A stretch of 64,000 nucleotides of DNA from Arctopsyche grandis (GCF_051622035.1 NC_135361.1:3663001-3727000), one strand, 5' to 3'. Shown: positions 37,954 to 50,234, counted from the first letter of the stretch. The notes: generated by a model not told the origin, from the sequence alone. Translations and numbers: made by a program.

Positions 37954-39215
37954 CTAGTGTTGTGCCCCATGAAATATCATCGCATGGGTGTTGGCATATT
38001 AAGTTATTAAATAAAAATAAGGTTATAAATATTATTATTTATATTACATGTAAAAAAAATTCAGTCCGATTCAGTTAGCGGTTTGGGAGATAATTGAATT
38101 CAAAAACTTAAAAAAAAAGAGGACACCTATAAGGGGAGGTACCATTTCTGGTCAACTTAAAAATTTGAAAAAAATTGACGTCATGTCGATAAGAATTTCA
38201 GTAACCGATACTAAGTTTCAGTTCGATAGGACTAACGGTGTTCAAAAAATCCCCAAAATACACATTTTTTCTAGATCATGAAAACGTGATCAGTAATCGA
38301 TTCTGAGTTTAAATCAGTCGAAATCTCGAGTTCGAATTTTCGCATGATCACAAAACTTCATCTGTTGTTACTACGTACATAGATAAAGTAAAAATAATTT
38401 AAAGAAATTTGTCGGTACTGTATTCGTTCCGTCATTATTTTCAAATACCTTTTAAATATATTTATATTTAATTGTTTAATATGAAAAAAACAAGGTAAAA
38501 ACTACCTATCTACCTACATACCTACTGGTCAAACTGCTGGTTAGATTTGGGGGTTTTGTGACTCCAAATCGATCGTTTCTCTATCAGAGTTTGCCAATTT
38601 TATCTGATCATTGTTGAAACGGTTCCTGAAAATTGGTAATAGATCATTTCCTGTTGTCACAAAAACCTGTGTGTATTGTGGCGGCGAGCCGCCACAGTCT
38701 AATTTGTAGAAATTATGCACAGAAATCTGACATCTATAGATGTCTCTATAATTTCGTGTTTATTATGTGTATAAAAATTGTAATAATAATTGTGCACAAA
38801 ATCTAAAAATAATCCATAGATGTCTCTATGATTATTATTTCTGTACTTGATTAATTATTTATTGTATTCTATGTTTATTGAACGTACTGTATACTGTAAA
38901 CGTACTGACGGTTCTCTTACACTCATCGCATTGGAGCGATCTGTAATGACGAGTGTACATTGATTGTAATAAAAATAAAAAAAAATTAATATACACAATA
39001 TAAAATTCATTAATTAATAAATTAATTAAATTAATTTTCAATAGATGGCGCTAAATACTCAGAGACTTATTTCTCTAGAAGATTTTTATTGATCCGTTAT
39101 TATGTTCGTATTATATTCGCACGTTTTTTTGGCAGTGTTTTCGATTCAATGTCGATTCGAAACGACTATTATATAAGGCGAGCGTTATCTCACACAGACA
39201 CACAGAATAGCGCTA
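37954..39215 (-). mobile_element. Helitron family H2, copy d, longer, with a nested SINE
   Basis: The 3' end on the - strand is GATATTTCATGGGGCACAACA then CTAG|T at 37,954. The 5' end is near 39,215 (AGCGCTATTCTGTGTGTC). It holds about 370 bp (38,040-38,410) absent from the other H2 copies, so the shorter ones may be deletion derivatives or this segment may be another insertion. A SINE lies at 38,523-38,990. Confidence 0.7.
38523..38990 (+). mobile_element. SINE without its tRNA head
   Basis: Starts within the body (CTGGTCAAACTGCTGGTTAG, CAAATCGATCGTTTCTCTA, GAAACGGTTCCTG), has two ATAGATGTCTCTATRATT motifs, and ends with the hairpin ACACTCATC...GACGAGTGT and an A-rich tail. Confidence 0.65.
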
Positions 39216-39969
39216 TCGTATTTTAGATTGTTTTGATAAAAAAAATATAAAGAATAATAATTTCAAAGAATTTTTGTTTAAATACCAATAATACATATGT
39301 ATATGTATCTAATATTCAATCAGAAAATGACTATAAATCATATGTGAGCATTATTAATCAATCTATTCAAAATGCTAACATAAAAATTTATTTTAAAATA
39401 TTATATCACTGATATTTTTATTATTTAGTACAGTAATTTTCGACCATCTTCACCCCTGCTGACCGTTGAAAAACGGAAAATATATTTTGCGGACCCGTAA
39501 AATTTAAATATAAACCATTATTTATAATATAAATTTTACATAGTATTTTGTTTATTTCCGGTTGCCGTTAGCAGCAATCAAAGATTCTTGGATTGGAATT
39601 GGAAACATTTCCAAAACCCTGAAGAGCTCGCTTCTTTTTAAACCCATATTATTTATCAATGTGAAAATACTTATTTGAAACTCTCGAAAGAAAATATTTG
39701 GCTCGTTTCCCAAGCTTAGACATCCATTGCTCATTTTATACATGATCTACTATAGCAGGGTGTCTCTCCTGCAGAAACTGCTACACTTTAGTTCAACAAG
39801 ACGTGAGAGAACTTTTCATTTCAATAGTCACCTCATTTATGAATGAAGAAAGAGATATTGTGGTTGTGAGTCCATACTTTAACACAGAATCGTGAACATG
39901 TAAGAATTCATATATATCTCGAGTATGAAATTTATGGTCGTCATAGTTTTATCACAGTAGAAAATTTTC

Positions 39970-40320
39970 AACACTGACAATGAAATGTAAACATAAAAAG
40001 TACAATGAAATTTTTTGAAATAAGTCACCTGTGATAAGAAAGTAAGCTAAGTCAAACAATGATAATAATATAAGTTAATTAGATTTACAATCGGATTAAT
40101 TGGTTGCAGCGGACTTTTAGATTTCACTTTCATATATGTACATGCATATTTATATACATATAAATATCAAACCTGAAATCTTAAACAGAGTATAAGAAAA
40201 TGAACTTGAAATTAATATATGTATGTATGTATTTGTTTCCTGATTGAATTTAAAATACCAATACTTCAAGTTTTTTTTTACTTTACTGCAATATATTATT
40301 TCTATTGAGGTATATATAAT
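39970..40320. repeat. Segmental duplication block, third copy
   Basis: Ordered matches to 29,340-29,580 and 35,618-36,230, including AACAGAGTATAAGAAAATGAA and TTTACTGCAATATAT. It lies between gene 8 and the gene 9 remains and is interrupted at 40,329 by a DNA element. Confidence 0.7.
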
Positions 40321-40328
40321 AATGATTA

Positions 40329-40995
40329 CACTGTTCGACACGAAAAATGCTTCAGAGACGAGATATGACTTCTCTTATAGATCTATGCCCAGTAAATACG
40401 AATCTGGTAATAAAAAATGTCGATTGGCTCGAGATTTGTAGATATGTGTGTTTTTTAAATCGCGTGATTTTTCTATATATTCGTGTTGTTCGGTCGATGT
40501 CTCAAAATCTGTCAATTTCCTGTTCAAAATTAATATTGGAATCTATAGTAGGGTATTTTATCTTTCATTTGTAGTACTTTTTAGCTTTCAAATTTTTCTA
40601 AGTAGTCGTCCAGTTCAAATCAAAAGTTAAAAGTATGTATTTTCATTAGGGATTTTTTCCCACTGTTAATTTTATATTGAGTATTTTATATTGAAAGATG
40701 TTTATTGGAATAGTTTTCTGACCACACTATTTTTTGTTTTCGTTTAAAAGGGTTGATTGGAAGTGTGCTGAATTTTAAATCGGTAAAATTGCGAGCTCGT
40801 ACTAGTATTTACTTGTATTTACACGAATCTGAATTGAATTAATAGGGATCATATGTTAAATTGTCTTTAAATGAGAATTAAATAAAATTCCACTTAGAAA
40901 AATCATATTTCGACTATACTTGTGGATTAATAACAAAAATTCGAAGTCATATCTCGTCTCTGAACCAAAAAAAAGTCGTCATTTGTCGAACAGTG
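40329..40995. mobile_element. DNA transposon with CACTG ends and 3-bp target duplication
   Basis: Ends CACTGTTCGACA / TGTCGAACAGTG, with inner inverted matches CAGAGACGAGATATGACTTC. TTA flanks both sides. The duplicate site at 36,212-36,235 (AGAATGATTATG..) lacks it. CACTR ends with a short duplication point to the CACTA/CMC group; no transposase remains in 667 bp. Confidence 0.75.
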
Positions 40996-41121
40996 TTATC
41001 TTATGATTATGAATAATGACTTACTTATAATAATATCATATGTTTTTGCATATTATATTATTATAAGCAAGTCATAATCATTGCAAACCTCGAGACATAA
41101 TCAAAAATTAGAGGATCCCAG

Positions 41122-42395
41122 CAGTGCCGGTTTTAGGGGTAGGCTGGGTCTAGCGGCGTTCACTCATTGTATTAAATTTTATAAAACAGCATAATTTACA
41201 AGAATTGTATCCGAACATTTGGGTTACTATACAAAATTTGCTGACACTGCCTGAAACTGCACCAAATGGTGAACGTAGTTTTCCGAAAATTCTTGATTAA
41301 AAATTTATTAAAACTTATGTAGGAATCTCGTCATCGTCATCGTCATCGAAACATTCGAGAATATTCCACAACAACAAACCACATTCCTCGCAGAACTCAC
41401 CACACGTAAACAACACGTGCACTTCTTGGAATCAATCGCCAAATCCTTCGAGAATGTTCCACCCCTCACACTCGAGCGGAACGAAACCAAGACGAAGCAC
41501 ACCTGCAGCCATTATAGTAAACTCAAGCGGAACGGTGCCAAATCCAACTCAAGCGGAACGGTGCCAAATCCTTCGAGAATGTTCCACCCCTCACACTAGA
41601 GCGGAACGAAACCAGACGAAGCACACCTGCAGCCATTATATTAAACTCAAGCGGAACGCCCCTACCAGTCGAGCGGAACCAAAACGGTCGAAACACGCCG
41701 CCACCATTAAACTACATCGAGCGGAACGGCGCCAATCGTTCCAGAAAAGTCCACCCCATCGACAAAAGAACATTCCTTGCTTACGCATCAACAACCACCA
41801 CCATAGGTCAGGCGAATCCAGAAACACTATAAAAGGAGGTACAACCCAAACAACGCCAGTCGACCCACAGCAGCAAGCGTCGACACACAGCAGCAGACCA
41901 GTCGACATACAGCTCCTGACCAGCCACCACTACACTACGCGGACTTGGAAGATCAACCAGCTGGACGAGCCAGCAACACACTGCCGTATCCAGAGACCTT
42001 CCGAACATAGCCGAACGCCGAGCCAGCAACACACTGCCGCATCCAGAGACCTTCTGAACATAGCTGAATGCCGAGCCAGCGACACTCTACCATATCCAGA
42101 GACCGCTGAACGACATACTTTTGCCCAAATATAATACCTTTGTACAACCATAGACAAACAATAAAACTTTATTAAAACAAGCACAACAGTGTTTCGTTAG
42201 GCTGGGATACGGTCAACACACAGTACCCCGCCTACACTTATATCCGGTTCACAATGTCACAAAATAGACTTTCCAATTTTGAAACTCTATCTACTGGAAA
42301 TAGTATCACTGAAAATCTTGATTTTGCTGAAATAAAGGCTCGGAAAGTTCACTTCTGAACGTTCAAGGTTTCCCTTCTTGGGGCGCTTGGAAAAA
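41122..42395 (+). mobile_element. hAT transposon remnant split by a solo LTR
   Basis: It begins CAGTGCCGGTTTTAGGGG, a hAT-like terminus. Codons around 41,228-41,317 encode NLLTLPETAPNGERSF, and those after 42,237 encode YIRFTMSQNRLSNFETLS, the two halves of the hAT C-terminal dimerisation domain. It has a stop codon in the domain and little else, so it is long dead. The right terminus is not clearly preserved. Confidence 0.7.
41318..42236 (+). mobile_element. Solo LTR, fossil, probably Gypsy-type, with CTTA duplication
   Basis: Begins TGTAGG and ends CCTACA (perfect inverted ends), flanked on both sides by CTTA. It has a TATAAAAGGAGG box near 41,828, an AATAAAACTTT near 42,160, and internal tandem repeats (TCAAGCGGAACGGTGCC, GAGCCAGCAACACACTGCCG). 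No internal region, so it is the product of LTR-LTR recombination. The clean ends and duplication suggest moderate age. Confidence 0.8.
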
Positions 42396-43154
42396 CATTG
42401 AATAAATAACAGTTGAATAATTAAACACCTAGACAAAAAGTAATTTAACTTTAATAACTATAATAAATCCATATGCATATTGTCATACGTAACATAGCAA
42501 TAATCTTTGAAATAATTATATAATTTATTTATTTGTTTATTATTATAAGAAAACTTACTATAAAACTATAAACTATATCTTAATCAATGTACTTAAAAAG
42601 TACATTGATTAAGATAATAATATATTTCATTGCGCATATTAAATCAACTCCAAGTTTATAAAATCATCCACAATTCCTTTTACACGATATTTACTCAACT
42701 CGTTATATGGCAATTTTTTGGCATTACTATCATCAGCTTCACACAAGTCAATGGCTTGCAATTCAGTTCCTTTATTACTCAACACTATTGGTATCACTAT
42801 TGTTCCCATCAGTAATCCATACGGTAAAAATTCTTTCAAATGATTTTCAAAGACTGCACGTGGAAAACATTCTTCAACATCACAACCAAAATATGTCAAC
42901 TGCTTTCTAATAACTTCATAGTACATATTGAATAGTCGTGTATTGTACTTGGCCCTCATGGGTGCATCGGTGCTGCAATAAACCATATGAGATAAGTCTG
43001 TAATGGGGGAGCTAGATCTTGCAACCTGCCAATCTACAAATTTCATATCCACTGGTGTCCCATTCTGTAACAATAATTTCATAAATAAATTAATAAAAAG
43101 TGACAATTCATACATAACCATTCTCATATTATCAGAATAAAAAAATAATTAAGA

Positions 43155-44844
43155 TCTCTTCTAATCTATAATTTGGAAAGAGACTTTGTATGTATGTAAA
43201 TATCCTTGGTCGTCGTCTTCGTCGTCTTCGTCGTCGTCGTCGTCGTCCGTAGATCGGTGACGTCATCGAACACGTGATTCGATTTTTTTTTTTTTTCGAT
43301 CCATGGGCGCCGATTTTTTTTTTCGTTTCAATGGATTCACCCCCGCGGGGGCGCAAGGCGAGTAGTTTCATGGGGCCCCGCCAGGGGCGCCACAAGGGGC
43401 GCAGCCCCGTGGGGCTCAAAAGGGGGCGCCACAAGGGGCGCAGCCCCGTGGGGCCCCGAAGGGGGCCCGGGGGGCCCAGCCTCATGGGGCGCAGCCCCAT
43501 GGGGCTCAAAAGGGGGTGCCACAAGGGGCGCAGCCCCGTGAAGCCCCGAAGGGGGCGCGGGGGGCCCAGCCTCATGGGGCGCAGCCCCATGGGGCTCAAA
43601 AGGGGGCGCCACAAGGGGCGCAGCCCCGTGGGGCCCCGAAGGGGGCCCGGGGGGCCCAGCCTCATGGGGCGCAGCCCCATGGGGCTCAAAAGGGGGTGCC
43701 ACAAGGGGCGCAGCCCCGTGAAGCCCCGAAGGGGGCGCGGGGGGCCCAGCCTCATGGGGCGCAGCCCCATGGGGCTCAAAAGGGGGCGCCACAAGGGGCG
43801 CAGCCCCGTGGGGCCCCGTGGGGCCCCGAAGGGGGCCCGGGGGGCCCAGCCTCATGGGGCGCAGCCCCATGGGGCTCAAAAGGGGGCGCCACAAGGGACG
43901 CAGCCCCGTGGGGCCCCGAAGGGGGCCCGGGGGGCCCAGCCTCATGGGGCGCAGCCCCATGGGGCTCAAAAGGGGGCGCCACAAGGGGCGCAGCCCCGTG
44001 GGGCCCCGGGGGGGCCCAGCCTCATGGGGCGCAGCCCCATGGGGCTCAAAAGGGGGCGCCACAAGGGGCGCAGCCCCGTGGGGCCCCGAATGGGGGCCCG
44101 GGGGGCCCAGCCTCATGGGGCGCAGCCCCATGGGGCTCAAAAGGGGGCGCCACAAGGGGCGCAGCCCCGTGGGGCCCCGAAGGGGGCCCGGGGGGCCCAG
44201 CCTCATGGGGCGCAAGCCCTAATAGGCATTAACTAAGGGGGGCGAAGCCCTAGACGGCAATTAATCATGGGGGCGCGGAGGGGCGAAGCCCTAAAAGGCA
44301 ACTGATCATGGGGGCGAAGCCTTAGACGGCATTTAATCGTGGGGGCGCGGAGGGGCGAAGCCCTAAAAGGCATTAACTAAGGGGGGCGAAGCCCTAAACG
44401 GCAATTAATCTTGGGGGCGCGGGGGGCGAAGCCCTAAAAGGCATTAACTAGGGGGGGCGAAGCCCTAGACGGCATTTAATCATGGGGGCGCGGAGGGGCG
44501 AAGCCCTAAAAGGCAACTGATCATGGGGGCGAAGCCCTAAACGGCAATTGCTCATGGGGCGTGGAGGGGCGAAGCCCTAGAAGGCAAAGGCTCAGGGGGG
44601 TGCCGAGGGCGAAGCCCTAGAAGGCAAAAAAAAAAATTTGATTTTTTTTTTTGATTTTTTTAAATTTTTTTTTTGATTTTTTTTTTATTTTTTTTTTGAT
44701 TTTTTTTTTTATTTTTTTTTTAATTTTTTTTTTAATTTTTTTTTTAAATTTTTAAATTTTTTTTTTTTTTTAAATTAAATTAGCTTAGTCATGTTTAAGC
44801 GGTTTATATTATAAACACTGAGCGAAGCCGGGTAATACAGCTAG
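43155..44844 (+). mobile_element. Helitron H1, tandem unit 1
   Basis: Starts TCTCTTCTAATCTATAATTT after host A, and ends GAGCGAAGCCGGGTAATACAG then CTAG. Order: (GTC)n, ACGTCATCGAACACGTGATT, 90-bp GC-rich minisatellite (about 43,373-44,213), about 71-bp GGGCGAAGCCCTA minisatellite (about 44,220-44,625), T-rich tract (44,626-44,775), AATTAGCTTAGTCATGTTTA, palindrome GTTTATATTATAAAC, terminal mini-hairpin core GCGAAGC. No Rep/helicase; non-autonomous. Confidence 0.8.
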
Positions 44845-46669
44845 TCTAATCTATAATTTGGAAAGAGACTTTGTATGTATGTAAATATCCTTGGTCGTCG
44901 TCGTCGTCTTCGTCGTCGTCTTCGTCGTCCGTAGATCGGTGACGTCATCGAACACGTGATTCGATTTTTTTTTTTTTTCGATCCATGGGCGCCGATTTTT
45001 TTTTTCGTTTCAATGGATTCACCCCCGCGGGGGCGCAAGGCGAGTAGCTTCATGGGGCCCCGCCAGGGGCGCCACAAGGGGCGCAGCCCCGAAGGGGGCC
45101 CGGGGGGCGCAGCCCCGTGGGGCCCCAGCCTCATGGGGCGCAGCCCCATGGGGCTCAAAAGGGGGCGCCACAAGGGGCGCAGCCCCGTGGGGCCCCGAAG
45201 GGGGCCCGGGGGGCCCAGCCTCATGGGGCGCAGCCCCATGGGGCTCAAAAGGGGGCGCCACAAGGGGCGCAGCCCCGTGGGGGCCCGGGGGGCCTAGCCT
45301 CATGGGGCGCAGCCCCATGGGGCTCAAAAGGGGGCGCCACAAGGGGCGCAGCCCCGTGAAGCCCCGAAGGGGGCGCGGGGGGCCCAGCCTCATGGGGCGC
45401 AGCCCCATGGGGCTCAAAAGGGGGCGCCACAAGGGGCGCAGCCCCGTGGGGCCCCGAAGGGGGCCCGGGGGGCCCAGCCTCATGGGGCGCAAGCCCTAAT
45501 AGGCATTAACTAAGGGGGGCGAAGCCCTAAACGGCAATTAATCTTGGGGGCGCGGGGGGCGAAGCCCTAAAAGGCAACTGATCATGGGGGCGAAGCCTTA
45601 GACGGCATTTAATCATGGGGGCGCGGAGGGGCGAAGCCCTAAAAGGCATTAACTAAGGGGGGCGAAGCCCTAAACGGCAATTAATCTTGGGGGCGCGGGG
45701 GGCGAAGCCCTAAAAGGCAACTGATCATGGGTGCGAAGCCTTAGACGGCATTTAATCATGGGGGCGCGGAGGGGCGAAGCCCTAAAAGGCATTAACTAAG
45801 GGGGGCGAAGCCCTAAACGGCAATTAATCTTGGGGGCGCGGGGGGCGAAGCCCTTATCGGCAACTGATCATGGGGGCGAAGCCCTAGACGGCATTTAATC
45901 ATGGGGGCGCGGAGGGGCGAAGCCCTAAAAGGCATTAACTAAGGGGGGCGAAGCCCTAAACGGCAATTAATCTTGGGGGCGCGGGGGGCGAAGCCCTAAA
46001 AGGCATTAACTAAGGGGGGCGAAGCCCTAAACGGCAATTAATCTTGGGGGCGCGGGGGGCGAAGCCCTTATCGGCAACTGATCATGGGGGCGAAGCCCTA
46101 GACGGCATTTAATCATGGGGGCGCGGAGGGGCGAAGCCCTAAAAGGCATTAACTAAGGGGGGCGAAGCCCTAAACGGCAATTAACCTTTGGGGCGCGGGG
46201 GGCGAAGCCCTAAAAGGCATTAACTTAGGGGGGCGAAGCCCTAGACGGCTTTTAATCATGGGGGCGCGGAGGGGCGAAGCCCTAAAAGGCAACTGATCAT
46301 GGGGGCGAAGCCCTAAACGGCAATTGCTCATGGGGCGTGGAGGGGCGAAGCCCTAGAAGGCAAAGGCTCAGGGGGGCGCCGAGGGCGAAGCCCTAGAAGG
46401 CAAAAAAAAAATTAGATTTTTTTTTTTTGATTTTTTAAAAAATTTTTTTTTAATTTTTTTTTTATTTTTTTTTTATTTTTTTTTTAATTTTTTTTTTTTG
46501 ATTTTTTTTTAATTTTTTTTTTTTGATTTTTTTTTTATTTTTTTTTTTTATTTTTTTTTTTAATTTTTAAATTTTTTTTTAATTTTTTTTTTTTTTTAAT
46601 TAAATTAGCTTAGTCATGTTTAAGCGGTTTATATTATAAACACTGAGCGAAGCCGGGTAATACAGCTAG
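44845..46669 (+). mobile_element. Helitron H1, tandem unit 2
   Basis: Begins TCTAATCTATAATTTGG immediately after the CTAG of unit 1 with no spacer, and ends in CTAG. The 90-bp array is short (about 45,052-45,492), while the 71-bp array is the longest of the four (about 45,495-46,400), showing independent change in copy number. Confidence 0.8.
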
Positions 46670-48755
46670 TCTAATCTATAATTTGGAAAGAGACTTTGTA
46701 TGTAAATATCCTTGGTCGTCGTCGTCGTCGTCTTCGTCGTCTTCGTCGTCGTCCGTAGATCGGTGACGTCATCGAACACGTGATTCGATTTTTTTTTTTT
46801 TCGATCCATGGGCGCCGATTTGTTTTTTTCGATTCAATGGATTCACCCCCGCGGGGGCGCAAAGCGAGTAGTTTCATGGGGCCCCGCCAGGGGCGCCACA
46901 AGGGGCGCAGCCCCGTGGGGCCCCGAAGGGGGCCCGGGGGGCCCAGCCTCATGGGGCGCAGCCCCATGGGGCTCAAAAGGGGGTGCCACAAGGGGCGCAG
47001 CCCCATGGGGCTCAAAAGGGGGCGCCACAAGGGGCGCAGCCCCGTGGGGCCCCGAAGGGGGCCCGGGGGGCCCAGCCTCATGGGGCGCAGCCCCATGAGG
47101 CTCAAAAGGGGGCGCCACAAGGGGCGCAGCCCCGTGGGGCCCAGCCTCATGGGGCGCAGCCCCATGGGGCTCAAAAGGGGGCGCCACAAGGGGCGCAGCC
47201 CCGTGGGGCCCCGAAGGGGGCCCGGGGGGCCCAGCCTCATGGGGCGCAGCCCCATGGGGCTCAAAAGGGGGTGCCACAAGGGGCGCAGCCCCGTGAAGCC
47301 CCGAAGGGGGCGCGGGGGGCCCAGCCTCATGGGGCGCAGCCCCATGGGGCTCAAAAGGGGGCGCCACAAGGGGCGCAGCCCCGTGGGGCCCCGAAGGGGG
47401 CCCGGGGGGCCCAGCCTCATGGGGCGCAGCCCCATGGGGCTCAAAAGGGGGTGCCACAAGGGGCGCAGCCCCGTGAAGCCCCGAAGGGGGCCCGGGGGGC
47501 CCAGCCTCATGGGGCGCAGCCCCATGGGGCTCAAAAGGGGGCGCCACAAGGGGCGCAGCCCCGTGGGGCCCCGAAGGGGGCCCGGGGGGCCCAGCCTCAT
47601 GGGGCGCAGCCCCATGGGGCTCAAAAGGGGGCGCCACAAGGGGCGCAGCCCCGTGGGGCCCCGAAGGGGGCCCGGGGGGCCCAGCCTCATGGGGCGCAAG
47701 CCCTAATAGGCATTAACTAAGGGGGGCGAAGCCCTAGACGGCAATTAATCATGGGGGCGCGGAGGGGCGAAGCCCTAAAAGGCAACTGATCATGGGGGCG
47801 AAGCCTTAGACGGCATTTAATCATGGGGGCGCGGAGGGGCGAAGCCCTAAAAGGCATTAACTAAGGGGGGCGAAGCCCTAAACGGCAATTAATCTTGGGG
47901 GCGCGGGGGGCGAAGCCCTAAAAGGCAACTGATCATGGGGGCGAAGCCTTAGACGGCATTTAATCATGGGGGCGCGGAGGGGCGAAGCCCTAAAAGGCAT
48001 TAACTAAGGGGGGCGAAGCCCTAAACGGCAATTAATCTTGGGGGCGCGGGGGGCGAAGCCCTAAAAGGCAACTGATCATGGGGGCGAAGCCTTAGACGGC
48101 ATTTAATCATGGGGGCGCGGAGGGGCGAAGCCCTAAAAGGCATTAACTAAGGGGGGCGAAGCCCTAAACGGCAATTAATCTTGGGGGCGTGGGGGGCGAA
48201 GCCCTAAAAGGCAACTGATCATGGGAGCGAAGCCTTAGACGGCATTTAATCATGGGGGCGCGGAGGGGCGAAGCCCTAAAAGGCATTAACTAAGGGGGGC
48301 GAAGCCCTAAACGGCAATTAATCTTGGGGGCGCGGGGGGCGAAGCCCTAAAAGGCATTAACTAAGGGGGGCGAAGCCCTAGACGGCATTTAATCATGGGG
48401 GTGCGGAGGGGCGAAGCCCTAAAAGGCATTAACTAAGGGGGGCGAAGCCCTAAACGGCAATTGCTCATGGGGCGTGGAGGGGCGAAGCCCTAGAAGGCAA
48501 AGGCTCAGGGGGGTGCCGAGGGCGAAGCCCTAGAAGGCAAAAAAAAAAATTTGATTTTTTTTTTGATTTTTTTAAATTTTTTTTTTGATTTTTTTTTTAT
48601 TTTTTTTTTTGATTTTTTTTTTATTTTTTTTTAATTTTTTTTTTAATTTTTTTTTTAAATTTTAAATTTTTTTTTTTTTTTTTAATTAAATTAGCTTAGT
48701 CATGTTTAAGCGGTTTATATTATAAACACTGAGCGAAGCCGGGTAATACAGCTAG
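46670..48755 (+). mobile_element. Helitron H1, tandem unit 3
   Basis: Begins TCTAATCTATAATTTGG directly after unit 2. 90-bp array about 46,873-47,695, 71-bp array about 47,700-48,535, T-rich tract about 48,538-48,690, same terminal segment ending CTAG. Longest unit at about 2.09 kb. Confidence 0.8.
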
Positions 48756-50234
48756 TAATCTATAATTTGGAAAGAGACTTTGTATGTATCCTTGGTCGTC
48801 GTTTTCGTCGTTTTCGTCGTCGTCGTCGTCGTCCGTAGATCGGTGACGTCATCGAACACGTGATTCGATTTTTTTTTTTTCGATCCATGGGCGCCGATTT
48901 GTTTTTTTCGTTTCAATGGATTCACCCCCGCGGGGGCGCAAGGCGAGTAGCTTCATGGGGCCCCGCCAGGGGCGCCACAAGGGGCGCAGCCCCGTGGGGC
49001 CCCAGCCTCATGGGGCGCAGCCCCATGGGGCTCAAAAGGGGGCGCCACAAGGGGCGCAGCCCCGTGGGGCCCCGTGGGGCCCCGAAGGGGGCCCGGGGGG
49101 CCCAGCCTCATGGGGCGCAGCCCCATGGGGCTCAAAAGGGGGCGCCACAAGGGACGCAGCCCCGTGGGGCCCCGAAGGGGGCCCGGGGGGCCCAGCCTCA
49201 TGGGGCGCAGCCCCATGGGGCTCAAAAGGGGGCGCCACAAGGGGCGCAGCCCCGTGGGGCCCCAGGGGGGCCCAGCCTCATGGGGCGCAGCCCCATGGGG
49301 CTCAAAAGGGGGCGCCACATGGGGCTCAAAAGGGGGCGCCACAAGGGGCGCAGCCCCGGGGGGCCCAGCCTCATGGGGCGCAGCCCCATGGGGCTCAAAA
49401 GGGGGCGCCACAAGGGGCGCAGCCCCGTGGGGCCCCGAAGGGGGCCCGGGGGGCCCAGCCTCATGGGGCGCAAGCCCTAATAGGCATTAACTAAGGGGGG
49501 CGAAGCCCTAGACGGCAATTAATCATGGGGGCGCGGAGGGGCGAAGCCCTAAAAGGCAACTGATCATGGGGGCGAAGCCTTAGACGGCATTTAATCATGG
49601 GGGCGCGGAGGGGCGAAGCCCTAAAAGGCATTAACTAAGGGGGGCGAAGCCCTAAACGGCAATTAATCTTGGGGGCGCGGGGGGCGAAGCCCTAAAAGGC
49701 ATTAACTAGGGGGGGCGAAGCCCTAGACGGCATTTAATCATGGGGGTGCGGAGGGGCGAAGCCCTAAAAGGCATTAACTAAGGGGGGCGAAGCCCGAAAC
49801 GGCAATTAATCTTGGGGGCGCGGGGGGCGAAGCCCTAAAAGGCATTAACTAAGGGGGGCGAAGCCCTAGACGGCTTTGAATCATGGGGGCGCGGAGGGGC
49901 GAAGCCCTAAAAGGCAACTGATCATGGGGGCGAAGCCCTAAACGGCAATTGCTCATGGGGCGTGGAGGGGCGAAGCCCTAGAAGGCAAAGGCTCAGGGGG
50001 GTGCCGAGGGCGAAGCCCTAGAAGGCAAAAAAAAAAATTTGATTTTTTTTTTTTTGATTTTTTTAAATTTTTTTTTTGATTTTTTTTTTATTTTTTTTTT
50101 GATTTTTTTTTTTATTTTTTTTTTATTTTTTTTTTAAATTTTTAAATTTTTTTTTTTTTTTTAATTAAATTAGCTTAGTCATGTTTAAGCGGTTTATATT
50201 ATAAACACTGAGCGAAGCCGGGTAATACAGCTAG
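48756..50234 (+). mobile_element. Helitron H1, tandem unit 4
   Basis: Begins TAATCTATAATTTGG directly after the CTAG of unit 3, two bases short of the other internal joins. 90-bp array about 48,957-49,468, 71-bp array about 49,475-50,025, T-rich tract, and terminal CTAG at 50,234 followed by host T and kinase exon 1 sequence. Confidence 0.8.

Noticed and set aside
43160-44844. Terminal palindrome GTTTATATTATAAAC as the Helitron end hairpin
   Set aside because: It lies about 30 bases from CTAG, further than usual; the GCGAAGC core 12 bases from CTAG fits better, though both may contribute.
43274-49494. Long open frames of up to about 340 codons in several frames on both strands, with MGLKRGRHKGRSPVG-type and poly-Arg repeats
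   Set aside because: They are by-products of 90-bp (3 x 30) GC-rich repeats that contain few T and no stops. Many frames are open at once, with no promoter, conserved ends or codon signature.
43373-50025. Regularly spaced repeats resembling a CRISPR array
   Set aside because: The repeats are contiguous minisatellites without unique spacers, in a eukaryotic transposon, and no cas genes exist.
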